Source: Nitrososphaerota archaeon (GTDB taxonomy: Archaea; Thermoproteota; Nitrososphaeria; Nitrososphaerales; Nitrosopumilaceae). Taken from it: a stretch of 54,547 bases of DNA. The stretch is from NCBI GenBank assembly GCA_021323705.1, contig JAJPKL010000025.1:1-54547 (forward strand). The letters are read 5' to 3'. Positions 26,918 through 36,184 of this stretch are shown here, one piece after another (position 1 is the first letter of the stretch; each line of letters opens with the position of its first letter). The position numbers and the translations under genes are program-made. Below the pieces are notes generated by a model, which searched no databases, was not told the origin of the DNA, and saw nothing but the letters and a program-made list of their open reading frames with translations.

Positions 26918-27886
26918 TTACTTTTTGTTCTTCTCTGAAAGATATCTGTCAACATCTATTGCGGCCATACAGCCAAACCCTGCTGCAGTGATTGCCTGCC
27001 TGTATCTGTGGTCATGCACATCTCCTGCAGCAAATACTCCTTCTACACTGGTATGCGTGTGATTTTTGAGAATGATGTAGCCTTGCTCATCTAGCTCGAT
27101 TTGGCCTTTGAACATCTTTGTGTTTGGTTCATGGCCTATGGCTACAAACAAGCCGCCAATATCCATAGTTTCTTGTTGGTTGGTTGTCACATTTTTTATC
27201 ATTACTTGGTTTACCTTTTCCTTTCCTCTGATCTCTTCAATCACAGAATTCCAGTGGAACTTTATCTTGTTGTTCTCAAATGCTCTGTCTTGCATTATCT
27301 TGCTTGCTCTAAGTTTGTCTTTCCTATGAATGACATGAACGTTTTTTGCAAATTTGGTAAGAAAGATTGCCTCTTCCATGGCAGAATCTCCCCCGCCTGC
27401 CACAACTATCTCTTGATTTCTGAAAAACGGTCCATCGCATGTGGCACAGTATGAGACACCTCTTGCACTAAATTCATGCTCTCCTTTTGCACCTAGCTTT
27501 CTTGGGCTTGCACCGGTTGCAATTATGACTGCCTCTGACTCGTATTCTTCTGAATTAGTCAGTATCTTGAACGGTTTCCTTCTAAAATCAACATTTACTA
27601 CTTCATCATCGATTATTGTTGCACCCATTCTCTCTGTTTGTTTTCTCATGGTTGTCATCAATTCCGGACCCATGATGCCCTCTGCAAAACCTGGATAATT
27701 TTCAACCTCGGTTGTAAGCACTAACTGACCTCCCGGCAGTGAGCCAGATATTACAAGAGTGTCTCGCTTGGCCCGTGAGGTGTAAATGGCTGCAGTGTAC
27801 CCTGCAGGTCCTGCTCCAATTATTATGACATCGAATTTTTTCTTTACTTCTGGCTTTTTGTCTTCAGCTCTTATTTCTGCTTGCAC
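26918..27886 (-). CDS. trxB: Thioredoxin reductase
   Basis: A 322-residue FAD/NADPH disulphide reductase. FAD motif 'GAGPAGYTAA' (about residue 25), redox pair 'CATCDG' (about 147), NADPH motif 'GGGDSAMEEA' and C-terminal FAD motif 'GVFAAGDVHDHRYRQA' are all present. Complete and of normal length apart from about 17 extra N-terminal residues. It keeps thioredoxin reduced. Confidence 0.96.
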   Translation of the reverse strand: MQAEIRAEDKKPEVKKKFDVIIIGAGPAGYTAAIYTSRAKRDTLVISGSLPGGQLVLTTEVENYPGFAEGIMGPELMTTMRKQTERMGATIIDDEVVNVDFRRKPFKILTNSEEYESEAVIIATGASPRKLGAKGEHEFSARGVSYCATCDGPFFRNQEIVVAGGGDSAMEEAIFLTKFAKNVHVIHRKDKLRASKIMQDRAFENNKIKFHWNSVIEEIRGKEKVNQVMIKNVTTNQQETMDIGGLFVAIGHEPNTKMFKGQIELDEQGYIILKNHTHTSVEGVFAAGDVHDHRYRQAITAAGFGCMAAIDVDRYLSEKNKK

Positions 27887-27930
27887 AAATAAAATTCATC
27901 TTTAATTCATATTTAAGTTATACATCGATT

Positions 27931-28689
27931 TCAATAATTGTCAAGTACTGACTGATGTTGCTCACATAATGCCCCGACTTCTAGTTGAGAGTGTAAAAGA
28001 TCTTCTTGCCAGTGTGCATTGTACAAGATGCATTCTTTTGATTCACAAAAGGGCATTCCAGTTAGATAATAAAATATTGCCTGTAACGCATACCCCCTTG
28101 CGACCAAATCAAGTCTTGTATCATTATATTCAAGAAACCTTCCCTTGAACTCGTGCCTGATCTCATCTAAGTTAAGACCCAGTGACATTTTTTCATGTAT
28201 CTGGAGATAGTATTCACGAGGCTTTGCAGGGGCTTCGATAATTCCAGTGGTGGAGATGATTGCAGGATTGGAACATATCGCAGCCCTACCGTGATATCTG
28301 TAATCGTCATAGTCATAACTACAAGTAAGTTTTTTTGTAAATATGAGGTGAAATTTGTCTTGCAACCTCTCCATCTCGGGTATTATATCTCTGCAAACAT
28401 TTTGTAATTCAAATCCATCATATAGTATGATGTTGTCTGTTACGTTTTGTTTTTCAAATTCCATCTCTTCTACAGTTGGATTGCGCCTTTCGAATGGAAC
28501 ATACAGATCAAAAACTCTACACGATGCAAGGTTGAAACTGGTTTTTTCTCCTTTATTAAAATGAGTGAAAAAAGATGGCCGTACCTCAACATCTATTCTG
28601 ATTTGTTTTTCAATAAACCTTGCAAGTTCGTTTATCTTTATCTGAGGTACACTTGGCTCATCATACAAAAACAGTTTGGATATTCTCAA
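27931..28689 (-). CDS. Conserved unknown protein with C-terminal Cys/His site
   Basis: A 252-residue soluble protein. The C-terminus holds Cys215, Cys220, His226, His233, Cys242 and His245, spaced like a zinc site and loosely recalling the Cys-rich end of archaemetzincin proteases. No HExxH motif is visible, so a peptidase role is only a possibility. It lies between trxB and thi4 on the same strand. Confidence 0.7.
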   Translation of the reverse strand: MRISKLFLYDEPSVPQIKINELARFIEKQIRIDVEVRPSFFTHFNKGEKTSFNLASCRVFDLYVPFERRNPTVEEMEFEKQNVTDNIILYDGFELQNVCRDIIPEMERLQDKFHLIFTKKLTCSYDYDDYRYHGRAAICSNPAIISTTGIIEAPAKPREYYLQIHEKMSLGLNLDEIRHEFKGRFLEYNDTRLDLVARGYALQAIFYYLTGMPFCESKECILYNAHWQEDLLHSQLEVGALCEQHQSVLDNY

Positions 28690-28714
28690 TAGGAAAAGTT
28701 ATTCGGTAATTGAT

Positions 28715-29530
28715 TTATCTTCTTAGCTCTTTTACCTTTGCCGCTGTGATTTCAGCCGCCTTTTTGCCTGAGAGCAACATGGAACCATAAGTGGGACCCA
28801 TTCTTGCAATGCCATATGTTTCAGTCACCGACATTCCAGCTACTACCAGGCCTGGGAATACTTCGCCCGTGTGATATACTACCTTGTTTTCGCCGTCATC
28901 TACCCACATTGGATCCATGCCTTTCCACTCGACAAGTTTTCTATCTACAAGTCTTTTTACTGCTACCGAATCATGACCTGATGCGTCTATGACAACTTTG
29001 GACTCGAGAGCGACGGGGTCAACACATGTGATGTTTCTTGGAAGTGCAGAGACGGGCATCCAATTTACCACAATGCCTGCCACTCTTCCATTCTTTAATA
29101 CGAGATCATCGAACTTTGTCAAATTCAAGAATTTCACGCCAGCGTCACACGCGGCAGCTATTAATTTTGAAACTGCGTGAGGTCCTGGTGTTAGGTAAAG
29201 GCCCTCTCTTACCTTTTTGTAAGGCACTCCAAGCTCATCCCAAATTTTTTGAGCCGGCGCTCTTACTGTTACAGGATTCATCATGTATCCGCCAAGCCAA
29301 TATCCTCCTCCGAGATAGTTGTTCTGCTCTATCACTAACGTCTTAAATCCCATCGATGCAAGTTCTCTGCTTGCAGTCAGACCTGCTGGGCCTGCACCTA
29401 TGACGATGACATCTGAATCGGCTCTATCTACAAGCACTGAATGAAATTCATCTGCAATAGCACGTGTAATCTCTTTTTCATCTACATCTGCAAAGATCTT
29501 GGGTACGCCCGTTTCAACACTTTTCTGCAT
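28715..29530 (-). CDS. thi4: Thiamine thiazole synthase Thi4, Cys type
   Basis: A 271-residue Thi4 enzyme that makes the thiazole half of thiamine from NAD, glycine and sulfur. The NAD-binding motif 'GAGPAGLTASREL' is at about residue 45, and the family blocks 'GGGYWLGGYMMN' and 'DASGHDSVAVKRL' follow. The active-site position holds Cys169 (NITCVDP), as in yeast, where the Cys gives up its sulfur in a single turnover; methanogen forms carry His and use free sulfide. The chemistry here is inferred from that residue. Confidence 0.93.
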   Translation of the reverse strand: MQKSVETGVPKIFADVDEKEITRAIADEFHSVLVDRADSDVIVIGAGPAGLTASRELASMGFKTLVIEQNNYLGGGYWLGGYMMNPVTVRAPAQKIWDELGVPYKKVREGLYLTPGPHAVSKLIAAACDAGVKFLNLTKFDDLVLKNGRVAGIVVNWMPVSALPRNITCVDPVALESKVVIDASGHDSVAVKRLVDRKLVEWKGMDPMWVDDGENKVVYHTGEVFPGLVVAGMSVTETYGIARMGPTYGSMLLSGKKAAEITAAKVKELRR

Positions 29531-29579
29531 GGAAAATATCGTTGTTAGAGCACATTAATAGTTTGCTTTGAAAAAAGAG

Positions 29580-30596
29580 CTAGTTTACAAAAGAGTCTTC
29601 AAATAACTTGATGGATTCCCTTATGTGCATCTTTTTTGCAGGGTTCTTGAACGCATAGGATGATATGATGTCGGATTTGCCTAGATCTTTTTTTATGAGC
29701 AAATCTTTTGCGGCTCTTAACGAATCAACTATTACATTGCAGCCGTTGGTACTGTCGTTTGTTCTAAGGGACAGGTCCATCTCGATTGCAGAACCCAAAA
29801 ATCCCTTGGCTTCCATCCAGTAATAACTGACCCTCGAGTCACCAAGTTGCTCCGCATATTCTGTCGTACCTGCAGTAGACCTGAAAGGATAAGGCGATTC
29901 AACTGCAATGGACTCTGTCTTGATATTGCGCTTTCTTTCTCGAACCTCTTCAGCCATAGTATTCATAGTGTCTTGGTTTCCTCCTACATCGAGTTGATAC
30001 GCTTTTTGTACCCTGATACCCCTGCTTGACATAAAATCAATCATCCCTCTGTGGAAGGCAGTGCCACCAAACTGGCTCATCAGATCGTCTCCCAAGATGA
30101 TCAACCCCTTTGATTCAAACGCACTTCTTGTCTTGTCAGTCGCGGTCTTGGCAGATGTTGCATTGAAAAAAGAGCATCCAGCTTCCAATGCTGCATCGGC
30201 ATATCTCTCTGATGTTTTATCCAAGCCCGATGAAATCAAATTAACAAGAAAATCTGGCTTGACCATCTTGAGTTTTTTTACAAACTCATCATAGTTTATC
30301 GATCTAGTCTGACCCCTCTGACTTATTTGAGCAGGTATGACATCTAACATGATTCCAGGCTCAACCGAAATATCTGAAAAAGATGCTTTGCAATCTGTGA
30401 TCTGGCCCGCCTTTTTGCCTACTTTGGTAGAGTCTATATCAAAAACTGCTAAAATTTCAATATCATTTAATGTAAGGCCTCCAACTTTGGGGTGCCATAA
30501 TCCTTCGGTAGAGTTTTTGTAAAATTCAAGTCCTTTTGCTAATGTTGATGCAACATTGCCAATTCCAGTAATTGCAATCTTTATCTTGTCTGGCAC
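29580..30596 (-). CDS. ino1: Myo-inositol-1-phosphate synthase
   Basis: A 338-residue enzyme that converts glucose-6-phosphate to inositol-1-phosphate with NAD. 'ITGIGNVASTLAKGLEF' is the NAD motif, and 'SSGLDKTSERYADAALEAG', 'GDDLMSQFGGTAFHRG', 'LDVGGNQDTMN' and 'YYWMEAKGFLGSAIEMD' match the family active-site blocks. It supplies the inositol headgroup of archaeal phospholipids. Complete; 49 bases upstream of thi4. Confidence 0.92.
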   Translation of the reverse strand: MPDKIKIAITGIGNVASTLAKGLEFYKNSTEGLWHPKVGGLTLNDIEILAVFDIDSTKVGKKAGQITDCKASFSDISVEPGIMLDVIPAQISQRGQTRSINYDEFVKKLKMVKPDFLVNLISSGLDKTSERYADAALEAGCSFFNATSAKTATDKTRSAFESKGLIILGDDLMSQFGGTAFHRGMIDFMSSRGIRVQKAYQLDVGGNQDTMNTMAEEVRERKRNIKTESIAVESPYPFRSTAGTTEYAEQLGDSRVSYYWMEAKGFLGSAIEMDLSLRTNDSTNGCNVIVDSLRAAKDLLIKKDLGKSDIISSYAFKNPAKKMHIRESIKLFEDSFVN

Positions 30597-30749
30597 GCAA
30601 ATTTTTCTTGCCGGTCTTCATTTAACTCTTTTCTGATATCATCTGATTAGCTTTTCCTAAGCGAATTAACCCCCTTCTTGTATATGTGCAAAGGTGGAAA
30701 ATCTTGCCACTATATCTTTGAGCAGTTACGTATCTGGTGTCTACTTTAA

Positions 30750-30758
30750 AATTTATAT
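30750..30758 (+). promoter_or_regulatory. TATA box for the sulfite reductase gene
   Basis: AATTTATAT centred about 31 bases before TTG 30785, in the 188-base gap after ino1. The spacing fits a leaderless or very short-leader mRNA. The rest of the gap shows no other clear feature. Confidence 0.45.
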
Positions 30759-30784
30759 GCGCTCTGGAGAGTAGCTATCAATAA

Positions 30785-32590
30785 TTGAGCAAGACAAGCC
30801 TTTCTCAGTCAAGACCTGATAATTTGCCCAAGCCAAAAACTCAATGGGGCCGTCTAGAGGAGGCTGAAAAGTTTGCAGAGATGGTAAAACTCTTCAGACA
30901 GGGCAAGATCAGTCGTGATGACTTGCGCAGATTCAGACTTCAGCATGGCGCATATGGCAGTAGAATGACGGATGATTACAGCATGGTGCGTATCAAGATT
31001 CCGGCTGGCGAAGTCTATCCTGAACAGTTAGAAAAAATTGCAGAGCTGAGTGAATCATTTTCAATCGGAAACGCGCACGTTTCTACACGACAGAATTTCC
31101 AACTCCACTGGATAGCACTTGAAGATGTCTCAGAGGTGATGCGTGGACTTGCAGAGATTGGATTGACGTCAAGAGAAGCATGTGGAAACTCTGTAAGAAA
31201 TGTGATGTGTAGTCCACTTGCTGGCGTATGTCCTGACGAAGTATTCGATCCTACACCATATGCCTTGTCCACTGCCAAGTTTCTACTTCGAAACGCTATG
31301 AACCAATCACTCCCAAGAAAATTCAAGATCAATTATACGTGCTGTGAAAAGCACGGGATGGCAAGAATAGTAGACGTTGGACTAATCCCACAGAGAGCAG
31401 AGATTAACGGAAAGCCGTACAATGGCTTCAAAGTTTTTCTGGGTGGAGGACTAGGAGCTCAATCATTTGTTGGGCATCAACTCGAAGGCTTTACTCCTGA
31501 AGAAGACCTTCTTTATACAATAATTGCAGTAATACGGGTGTACGATAGGATGGGCAACCGTGAGAACATGGCAAGAAATAGGATGAGATATCTTGTAAAT
31601 GAACTGGGATGGGAAAAATTCCAAAATATTGTACTAAAAGAAAGGACAATGGTAAAGCTAACCCAGTCTGTAGTTGTAAAACTAGATCTTGACAAGACTA
31701 CCGACGTTTTACGTAAAGTTTTGATAAGATCAGAGTTACCATCCACGCCGCAAGGATTTGCTAGATGGCTCAAGTCTAATACTATGAAACAAAAACAACA
31801 AGGATACAGTACCGCGTTTATTACTTTGGAATCTGGTGATATAACTGCAAGCCAACTGAGAGCAGTTGCTGACATGGCAAGAGAACTTTCTGCGGAAGGA
31901 CGAGTAAGAAATGGATTTGCCCAAGATATTGTATTTAGGTGGATACGAGATGAGGATCTTCCAAAGCTTTATGCTAAACTGTTAGAGGTTGGTCTTGCAA
32001 ACCCAGGTGCTCTAACTATGGCATCCGTTGTTGGATGTTCTGGCACTACGTCATGTAACCTTGCACTGACCAATTCTCACAGGCTTGCAAAAGAAGTGCA
32101 GAGAAAGTTCCTTGAGATGAAACTTGACGAAGATGACGATCTACGAGACTCGACAATAAAGATAAGCGGATGCCCAAACTCATGTGGCCAGCATGAAATA
32201 GCAACAATTGGATTTTATGGTGGTGGTGGAAGACTCGGCAAAGACATGTACCCTCTGTATACTATGTTACTTGGCGGAAGAGCCGACGAGAGATCAATGC
32301 TTGGTATTACAACGATTAAGGTTCCAGCAAAACGAGTCATTCCGACAATTTTAAAAGTAATTGAAATTTTCAAATCTGAAAAAAGAAGTGGTGAAACTCT
32401 GAATTCTTGGATATCTAGAATTACGGAAGGAAACGGAAGTTCCAAGATTAAATCTATTAATGATGTAAAAGAATTACTCAAGCCTGTTGTGGCACCCCCT
32501 ACTATCGAACAGGAGAATGACTTTTACGTCGATTATGGAAACGACGGCAGTTATCACGCTAGAACCGGAAGGGGCGAATGTGCCGCTTGA
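30785..32590 (+). CDS. Ferredoxin-type sulfite/nitrite reductase
   Basis: A 601-residue siroheme reductase that reduces sulfite to sulfide or nitrite to ammonia with six electrons. The coupled [4Fe-4S]-siroheme ligands are Cys418 and Cys424 (GCSGTTSC) and Cys463 and Cys467 (GCPNSCG). The tandem ferrodoxin-like half domains begin near residues 60 and 340. It starts at TTG 30785. The neighbouring rhodanese gene and the cysteine synthase about 4 kb away favour sulfite as substrate; nitrite cannot be excluded. Confidence 0.9.
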   Translation: MSKTSLSQSRPDNLPKPKTQWGRLEEAEKFAEMVKLFRQGKISRDDLRRFRLQHGAYGSRMTDDYSMVRIKIPAGEVYPEQLEKIAELSESFSIGNAHVSTRQNFQLHWIALEDVSEVMRGLAEIGLTSREACGNSVRNVMCSPLAGVCPDEVFDPTPYALSTAKFLLRNAMNQSLPRKFKINYTCCEKHGMARIVDVGLIPQRAEINGKPYNGFKVFLGGGLGAQSFVGHQLEGFTPEEDLLYTIIAVIRVYDRMGNRENMARNRMRYLVNELGWEKFQNIVLKERTMVKLTQSVVVKLDLDKTTDVLRKVLIRSELPSTPQGFARWLKSNTMKQKQQGYSTAFITLESGDITASQLRAVADMARELSAEGRVRNGFAQDIVFRWIRDEDLPKLYAKLLEVGLANPGALTMASVVGCSGTTSCNLALTNSHRLAKEVQRKFLEMKLDEDDDLRDSTIKISGCPNSCGQHEIATIGFYGGGGRLGKDMYPLYTMLLGGRADERSMLGITTIKVPAKRVIPTILKVIEIFKSEKRSGETLNSWISRITEGNGSSKIKSINDVKELLKPVVAPPTIEQENDFYVDYGNDGSYHARTGRGECAA

Positions 32591-33387
32591 GCAAAGAAAA
32601 GATTACAAGAGTAACAATTGATGCAGACACGCTAAGATCGGAGATTAGGGATAAGAGTGTCAAGGTACTTGATATAAGAAAAGAAGATGATTACAAGCAA
32701 GGACACGTGCCCGACGCAATAAACTTCCCCCTATCTACACTGCTTGCTGACGACTCGCCTGAAAAAATTCTCCAGTATGCGCAATCTTTTGGCATTGATG
32801 ATGAAACTCCGGTAGTGGTATATGATGACACTTTTGGTGCTCTGGCGTCACGCGTAGCATGGACGCTTCAATACATTGGTCATGAAGAGGTATCGCTACT
32901 TGATATCACGTATACAGAATGGAAAAAACTTGGCCTTGAGACAAGTCTAGAATCTACACCCCTTAGCAAAAAAACACATTCGCTCAAGTTGCAGCCGCAA
33001 ATTCTTGCCACTGCTGACTATCTAATGCCTGCCAAAGAGAAGGGTGCAGTATTAGTAGATAACCGAGAAAGACTCAACTTTCTTGAAAACCACATTCCTG
33101 GAGCCATTAACATTCCATATAGGATGCTTGCCTCACCTCAGAACATACTGCGACCAAAAGATGAACTAAAGAGACTCATGCAAAACAGAAACCTGTCTTC
33201 TGATTCTGAAATAATCACATACTGTGGAAGTGTAGGGACTCTCTCAGGGCTTGGATATTATGCACTCAAGTCTATCGGAATCCCAAACGTGAAACTTTAT
33301 GTTCGTTCATTTAAAGAATGGAAGTCCCTTGAAAGACCAATAGAAAAACAAAAAGATGCCAACTATTGGGATCTCTCCGCAGAATAA
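32578..33387 (+). CDS. Two-domain rhodanese sulfurtransferase
   Basis: A 269-residue protein with two rhodanese domains. The C-terminal active loop 'TYCGSVGTLSGL' carries the catalytic Cys216; the N-terminal loop 'VYDDTFGALASR' lacks Cys (Asp83), as is typical of thiosulfate or mercaptopyruvate sulfurtransferases. It overlaps the sulfite reductase gene by 13 bases, so the two are co-translated and probably handle the same sulfur pool. Confidence 0.93.
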   Translation: MCRLSKEKITRVTIDADTLRSEIRDKSVKVLDIRKEDDYKQGHVPDAINFPLSTLLADDSPEKILQYAQSFGIDDETPVVVYDDTFGALASRVAWTLQYIGHEEVSLLDITYTEWKKLGLETSLESTPLSKKTHSLKLQPQILATADYLMPAKEKGAVLVDNRERLNFLENHIPGAINIPYRMLASPQNILRPKDELKRLMQNRNLSSDSEIITYCGSVGTLSGLGYYALKSIGIPNVKLYVRSFKEWKSLERPIEKQKDANYWDLSAE

Positions 33388-33392
33388 AACCT

Positions 33393-34529
33393 CTACGTGT
33401 TTTGAGCAGTCTCGCTTCTTAGCTTCTTTGTAGTCTGACTCTCTATGTGATCGAAGAGATCCAACATTTTTTGTTTGTTTGACTGGAGATATTCGTAGCC
33501 TTTGTCAGTCAATCTAATTTTAAAAAATCTGATATCGCGATGTTCCTCAAAAAAGTGCTCTATCATCTGTGCGCCTCTCTTGTTTGGATCAATGAAGACA
33601 TCCATCTTTGCAATGGCGTCTTTTACATCGCCTTTTTCTATTGCAGCCTTTACTGCTTGAACTGCCTCGCTGATCTCTTTTAAATGTTGAACCAACAACG
33701 GGTTTATTTTCTTAGTTGTGCCAAACAATCCCTTCTTTTCAACACCTATCTTGGCTGCCAATTCTGGAGCAATCTCATACTCTTCTATCTTGGTTAAACC
33801 AATGTTTTTGTCAACTTTTACCAAAAGGCCTTTTTCTAACAATTTCTTGGCCGCATCCTCAACCTCGGACTTTCCTAACATCGTCGTCCAAACTATCTGG
33901 CCAACCTTGTGATATCCTTGTCTTACTGATTCCAAAACGACAACTTCGACAATTCTTCTATAGCCCTCATCTGCCTTGACATTTTCAAAGTCTCTGTCTC
34001 TCACAGCTTTTTTTGCATTTTTTACATCGATTTCAATTGAACGTTTCAAAGCCTCGATGGATTCTGGAATGTTGTTTAGAAGAGAATTATAGCAAGCCTT
34101 GTTGTACCAAGACATACCGTCCGTTGGATTTATCTCAATTGACTTTTCTACGCACTCGAGCGCTTTTTCATAATTTTTCTGCCTGTAGTATATGAGGCCC
34201 TTGAGATTCCAGGCTTCCGAGTTTGTGACATCTATCTCATGAACCTTGTTATATGCTTCCATGGCTCCTGCAAAGTCTCCCATGTGAAACCTTGCATAAC
34301 CTAACTTGAGGATGGAGTCTACGTGTCCAGGGTCTATCTGTATGGCTGCTTCAAAGGCAGTGACAGCATCTTCCATTTTTTCATCTGCCATCAAAGAAAT
34401 TCCCTTTTTGTACATCTTGTCTCTGGTGTAGTTTGGATTGGTTAGCTTTGATTCAGATGACTCTACCGACCTTTCTTGCTCCTCTTTATCTTTGGAGGGT
34501 TCGGGATTGCCTTTGAATAATTTTTTCAC
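33393..34529 (-). CDS. TPR-repeat protein with winged-helix-like C-terminus
   Basis: A 378-residue protein with a charged N-terminus, about four tetratricopeptide repeats (about residues 35-175, for example 'AWNLKGLIYYRQKNYEKALECVEKSIEINP') and a C-terminal region with winged-helix features (KSEVEDAAKKLLEKGLLV, later RLTDKGYEYLQ). It is a likely protein-protein scaffold, perhaps linking to DNA or RNA. Convergent with the rhodanese gene. Confidence 0.85.
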   Translation of the reverse strand: MKKLFKGNPEPSKDKEEQERSVESSESKLTNPNYTRDKMYKKGISLMADEKMEDAVTAFEAAIQIDPGHVDSILKLGYARFHMGDFAGAMEAYNKVHEIDVTNSEAWNLKGLIYYRQKNYEKALECVEKSIEINPTDGMSWYNKACYNSLLNNIPESIEALKRSIEIDVKNAKKAVRDRDFENVKADEGYRRIVEVVVLESVRQGYHKVGQIVWTTMLGKSEVEDAAKKLLEKGLLVKVDKNIGLTKIEEYEIAPELAAKIGVEKKGLFGTTKKINPLLVQHLKEISEAVQAVKAAIEKGDVKDAIAKMDVFIDPNKRGAQMIEHFFEEHRDIRFFKIRLTDKGYEYLQSNKQKMLDLFDHIESQTTKKLRSETAQNT

Positions 34530-34656
34530 GGATGGTAAAATATGGATTTTCCATGGATAAATACTATTCCGGGTGGTCTAAAAAGTAAATTTTATTGGCA
34601 AACGGCCTTTATAACGCCTGATAAATACAAAAATACTCAGGTATCACAACTAGGAT

Positions 34657-36072
34657 ATGTCAGCCAGAGATAGGACAATCGAGATAACTGGCGATTCGCC
34701 ATTTAAGCTATCGTCAGGAGTCTTTGAGGTGCAGATCTCCATATGTGACTACCAGCCTTCTCAGGAAGATGTTAAACGTAGAAATTTTCCTACTATATGG
34801 AAAGATAACTTTCATCTAAGAGTAAAAGACAAAAAATTTACTCAAGTTCTAGGTTCTACCCGAAACCCAATCCCAGATTTTGTATTTACAAGAGATACTG
34901 TTTGGATTGTAGTCCTAGATCAGTTTTCGTCAGTCAATAACACTTTTCAAATAAACATACCACAGATCCCAGGCGAAGCAACACCATCCCCAAGTCTAGA
35001 AAGCGAGCAACTGACAAAGAGCAGCCCAAAACCGCCTACAGAATATTATTATCCGACTCCAGGTGCTCCGGGCCCTCGGGGTCCACAAGGACCGGCGGGG
35101 GTTCAAGGTCCACCAGGTCCGCCAGGTCAACAAGGGCCTATGGGCCCCCCAGGTCCCCAGGGCCAGCAAGGTGACAAGGGTCCGCCCGGCCCTCATGGTC
35201 CTCCAGGTGATCAGGGTCCAAGGGGTCAGCCAGGGGATAAAGGAGACAAAGGAGACAAGGGACCAACTGGCGATAAAGGAATTACTGGTGACAAGGGTCC
35301 GTCAGGAGACAAAGGCCCACGAGGTGACAAGGGAGAAACTGGTGACAAAGGTGACAAAGGCGATAAGGGTGACAAGGGAGAAAAAGGAATTACTGGAGAG
35401 GTAGGACCACCAGGTGATAAAGGTCCAACTGGGCCGCCGGGTCCATCAGGTGATAAAGGTATTCTTGGTCCTCCTGGAGAGAAAGGACCAAAGGGTCCAG
35501 TAGGCCCAATAGGTGACAAGGGTCCAGTGGGTCCCCAAGGTCCGCAAGGCGACAAGGGACTTACAGGTCCACAAGGTCCGCCAGGCGATAAAGGCCCCCA
35601 AGGTCCACAAGGTCCACCAGGCGAGAAAGGCCTGACAGGAATTCCGGGCCCACAAGGAGAAAAAGGCCCGCGAGGCTTACCAGGTCCGCCGGGAGAACAA
35701 GGCCCACGAGGTCCAGCCGGTCCACAAGGTCCGCCCGGTCCACAAGGCATTCAAGGCCCCCAAGGTGATAAAGGTCCACTAGGTCCACAAGGTCAATCTG
35801 GTGACAAGGGACCTCAGGGAGTACAAGGTCCGCAAGGCGACAAAGGGGTTACAGGTCCTCCAGGTTCTCCAGGCGATAAAGGCCCCCAAGGCCCCCAAGG
35901 TCCTATGGGAGAACAAGGCCCACGTGGTCCCCCCGGTCCACCAGGTCCTGCAGGACAACCGGGATTCTCAGAACAACAAAAACAACTGATCACTCAACTT
36001 CTTGAGATCTTGGCATCAAAGAATTTGATCACAACAGAGCAACAAATAAAGTTGCTAAGCTTCCTCTACTAA
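34657..36072 (+). CDS. Collagen-like protein with 100 Gly-X-Y triplets
   Basis: A 471-residue protein in three parts: a beta-rich N-terminal domain (residues 1-105) and linker, an uninterrupted Gly-X-Y region (residues 136-436, 100 triplets by count) and a 35-residue helical C-terminus with a Leu/Ile pattern. GDK is the commonest triplet, and KGD sequences, known to stabilise collagen helices by Lys-Asp salt bridges, are frequent. That could substitute for hydroxyproline. No signal peptide or membrane helix is visible, so the location is unclear. It probably trimerises. Confidence 0.93.
   Translation: MSARDRTIEITGDSPFKLSSGVFEVQISICDYQPSQEDVKRRNFPTIWKDNFHLRVKDKKFTQVLGSTRNPIPDFVFTRDTVWIVVLDQFSSVNNTFQINIPQIPGEATPSPSLESEQLTKSSPKPPTEYYYPTPGAPGPRGPQGPAGVQGPPGPPGQQGPMGPPGPQGQQGDKGPPGPHGPPGDQGPRGQPGDKGDKGDKGPTGDKGITGDKGPSGDKGPRGDKGETGDKGDKGDKGDKGEKGITGEVGPPGDKGPTGPPGPSGDKGILGPPGEKGPKGPVGPIGDKGPVGPQGPQGDKGLTGPQGPPGDKGPQGPQGPPGEKGLTGIPGPQGEKGPRGLPGPPGEQGPRGPAGPQGPPGPQGIQGPQGDKGPLGPQGQSGDKGPQGVQGPQGDKGVTGPPGSPGDKGPQGPQGPMGEQGPRGPPGPPGPAGQPGFSEQQKQLITQLLEILASKNLITTEQQIKLLSFLY
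35062..35964 (+). repeat. Gly-X-Y coding repeat tract
   Basis: About 900 bases of imperfect 9-base units encoding the 100 Gly-X-Y triplets, rich in GGT/GGC and CCA/CCG codons. It stands out from the AT-rich surroundings and is a natural site for recombination or repeat-number change between strains. Confidence 0.85.
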
Positions 36073-36083
36073 AAATTTTTTTT
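36071..36083 (+). terminator. T-run after the collagen-like gene
   Basis: The stop codon is followed by AAAAATTTTTTTT, an 8-T run. Archaeal RNA polymerase stops at such T-runs, so this is a likely end for the collagen-like gene transcript. Confidence 0.6.
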
Positions 36084-36159
36084 GCGTACCAATCAGATAA
36101 AATCGAAAAATTTTCTATGAAATATCAAATCAAAATAATCATGCACAATGAGTTTATGT

Positions 36160-36170
36160 CAAATTATATC
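36160..36170 (+). promoter_or_regulatory. TATA-like box for a possible small RNA
   Basis: AAATTATATC lies about 20-25 bases before the first hairpin at 36185, in a gap that contains no coding frame. It is the expected spacing for an archaeal promoter of a small RNA. Confidence 0.35.
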
Positions 36171-36184
36171 TAAAGAAATTTTTT

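Noticed and set aside
35226-35750. Pro/Gly-rich reverse frame over the collagen tract
   Set aside because: The codon repeat of Gly-X-Y makes open frames on the other strand by base composition alone.
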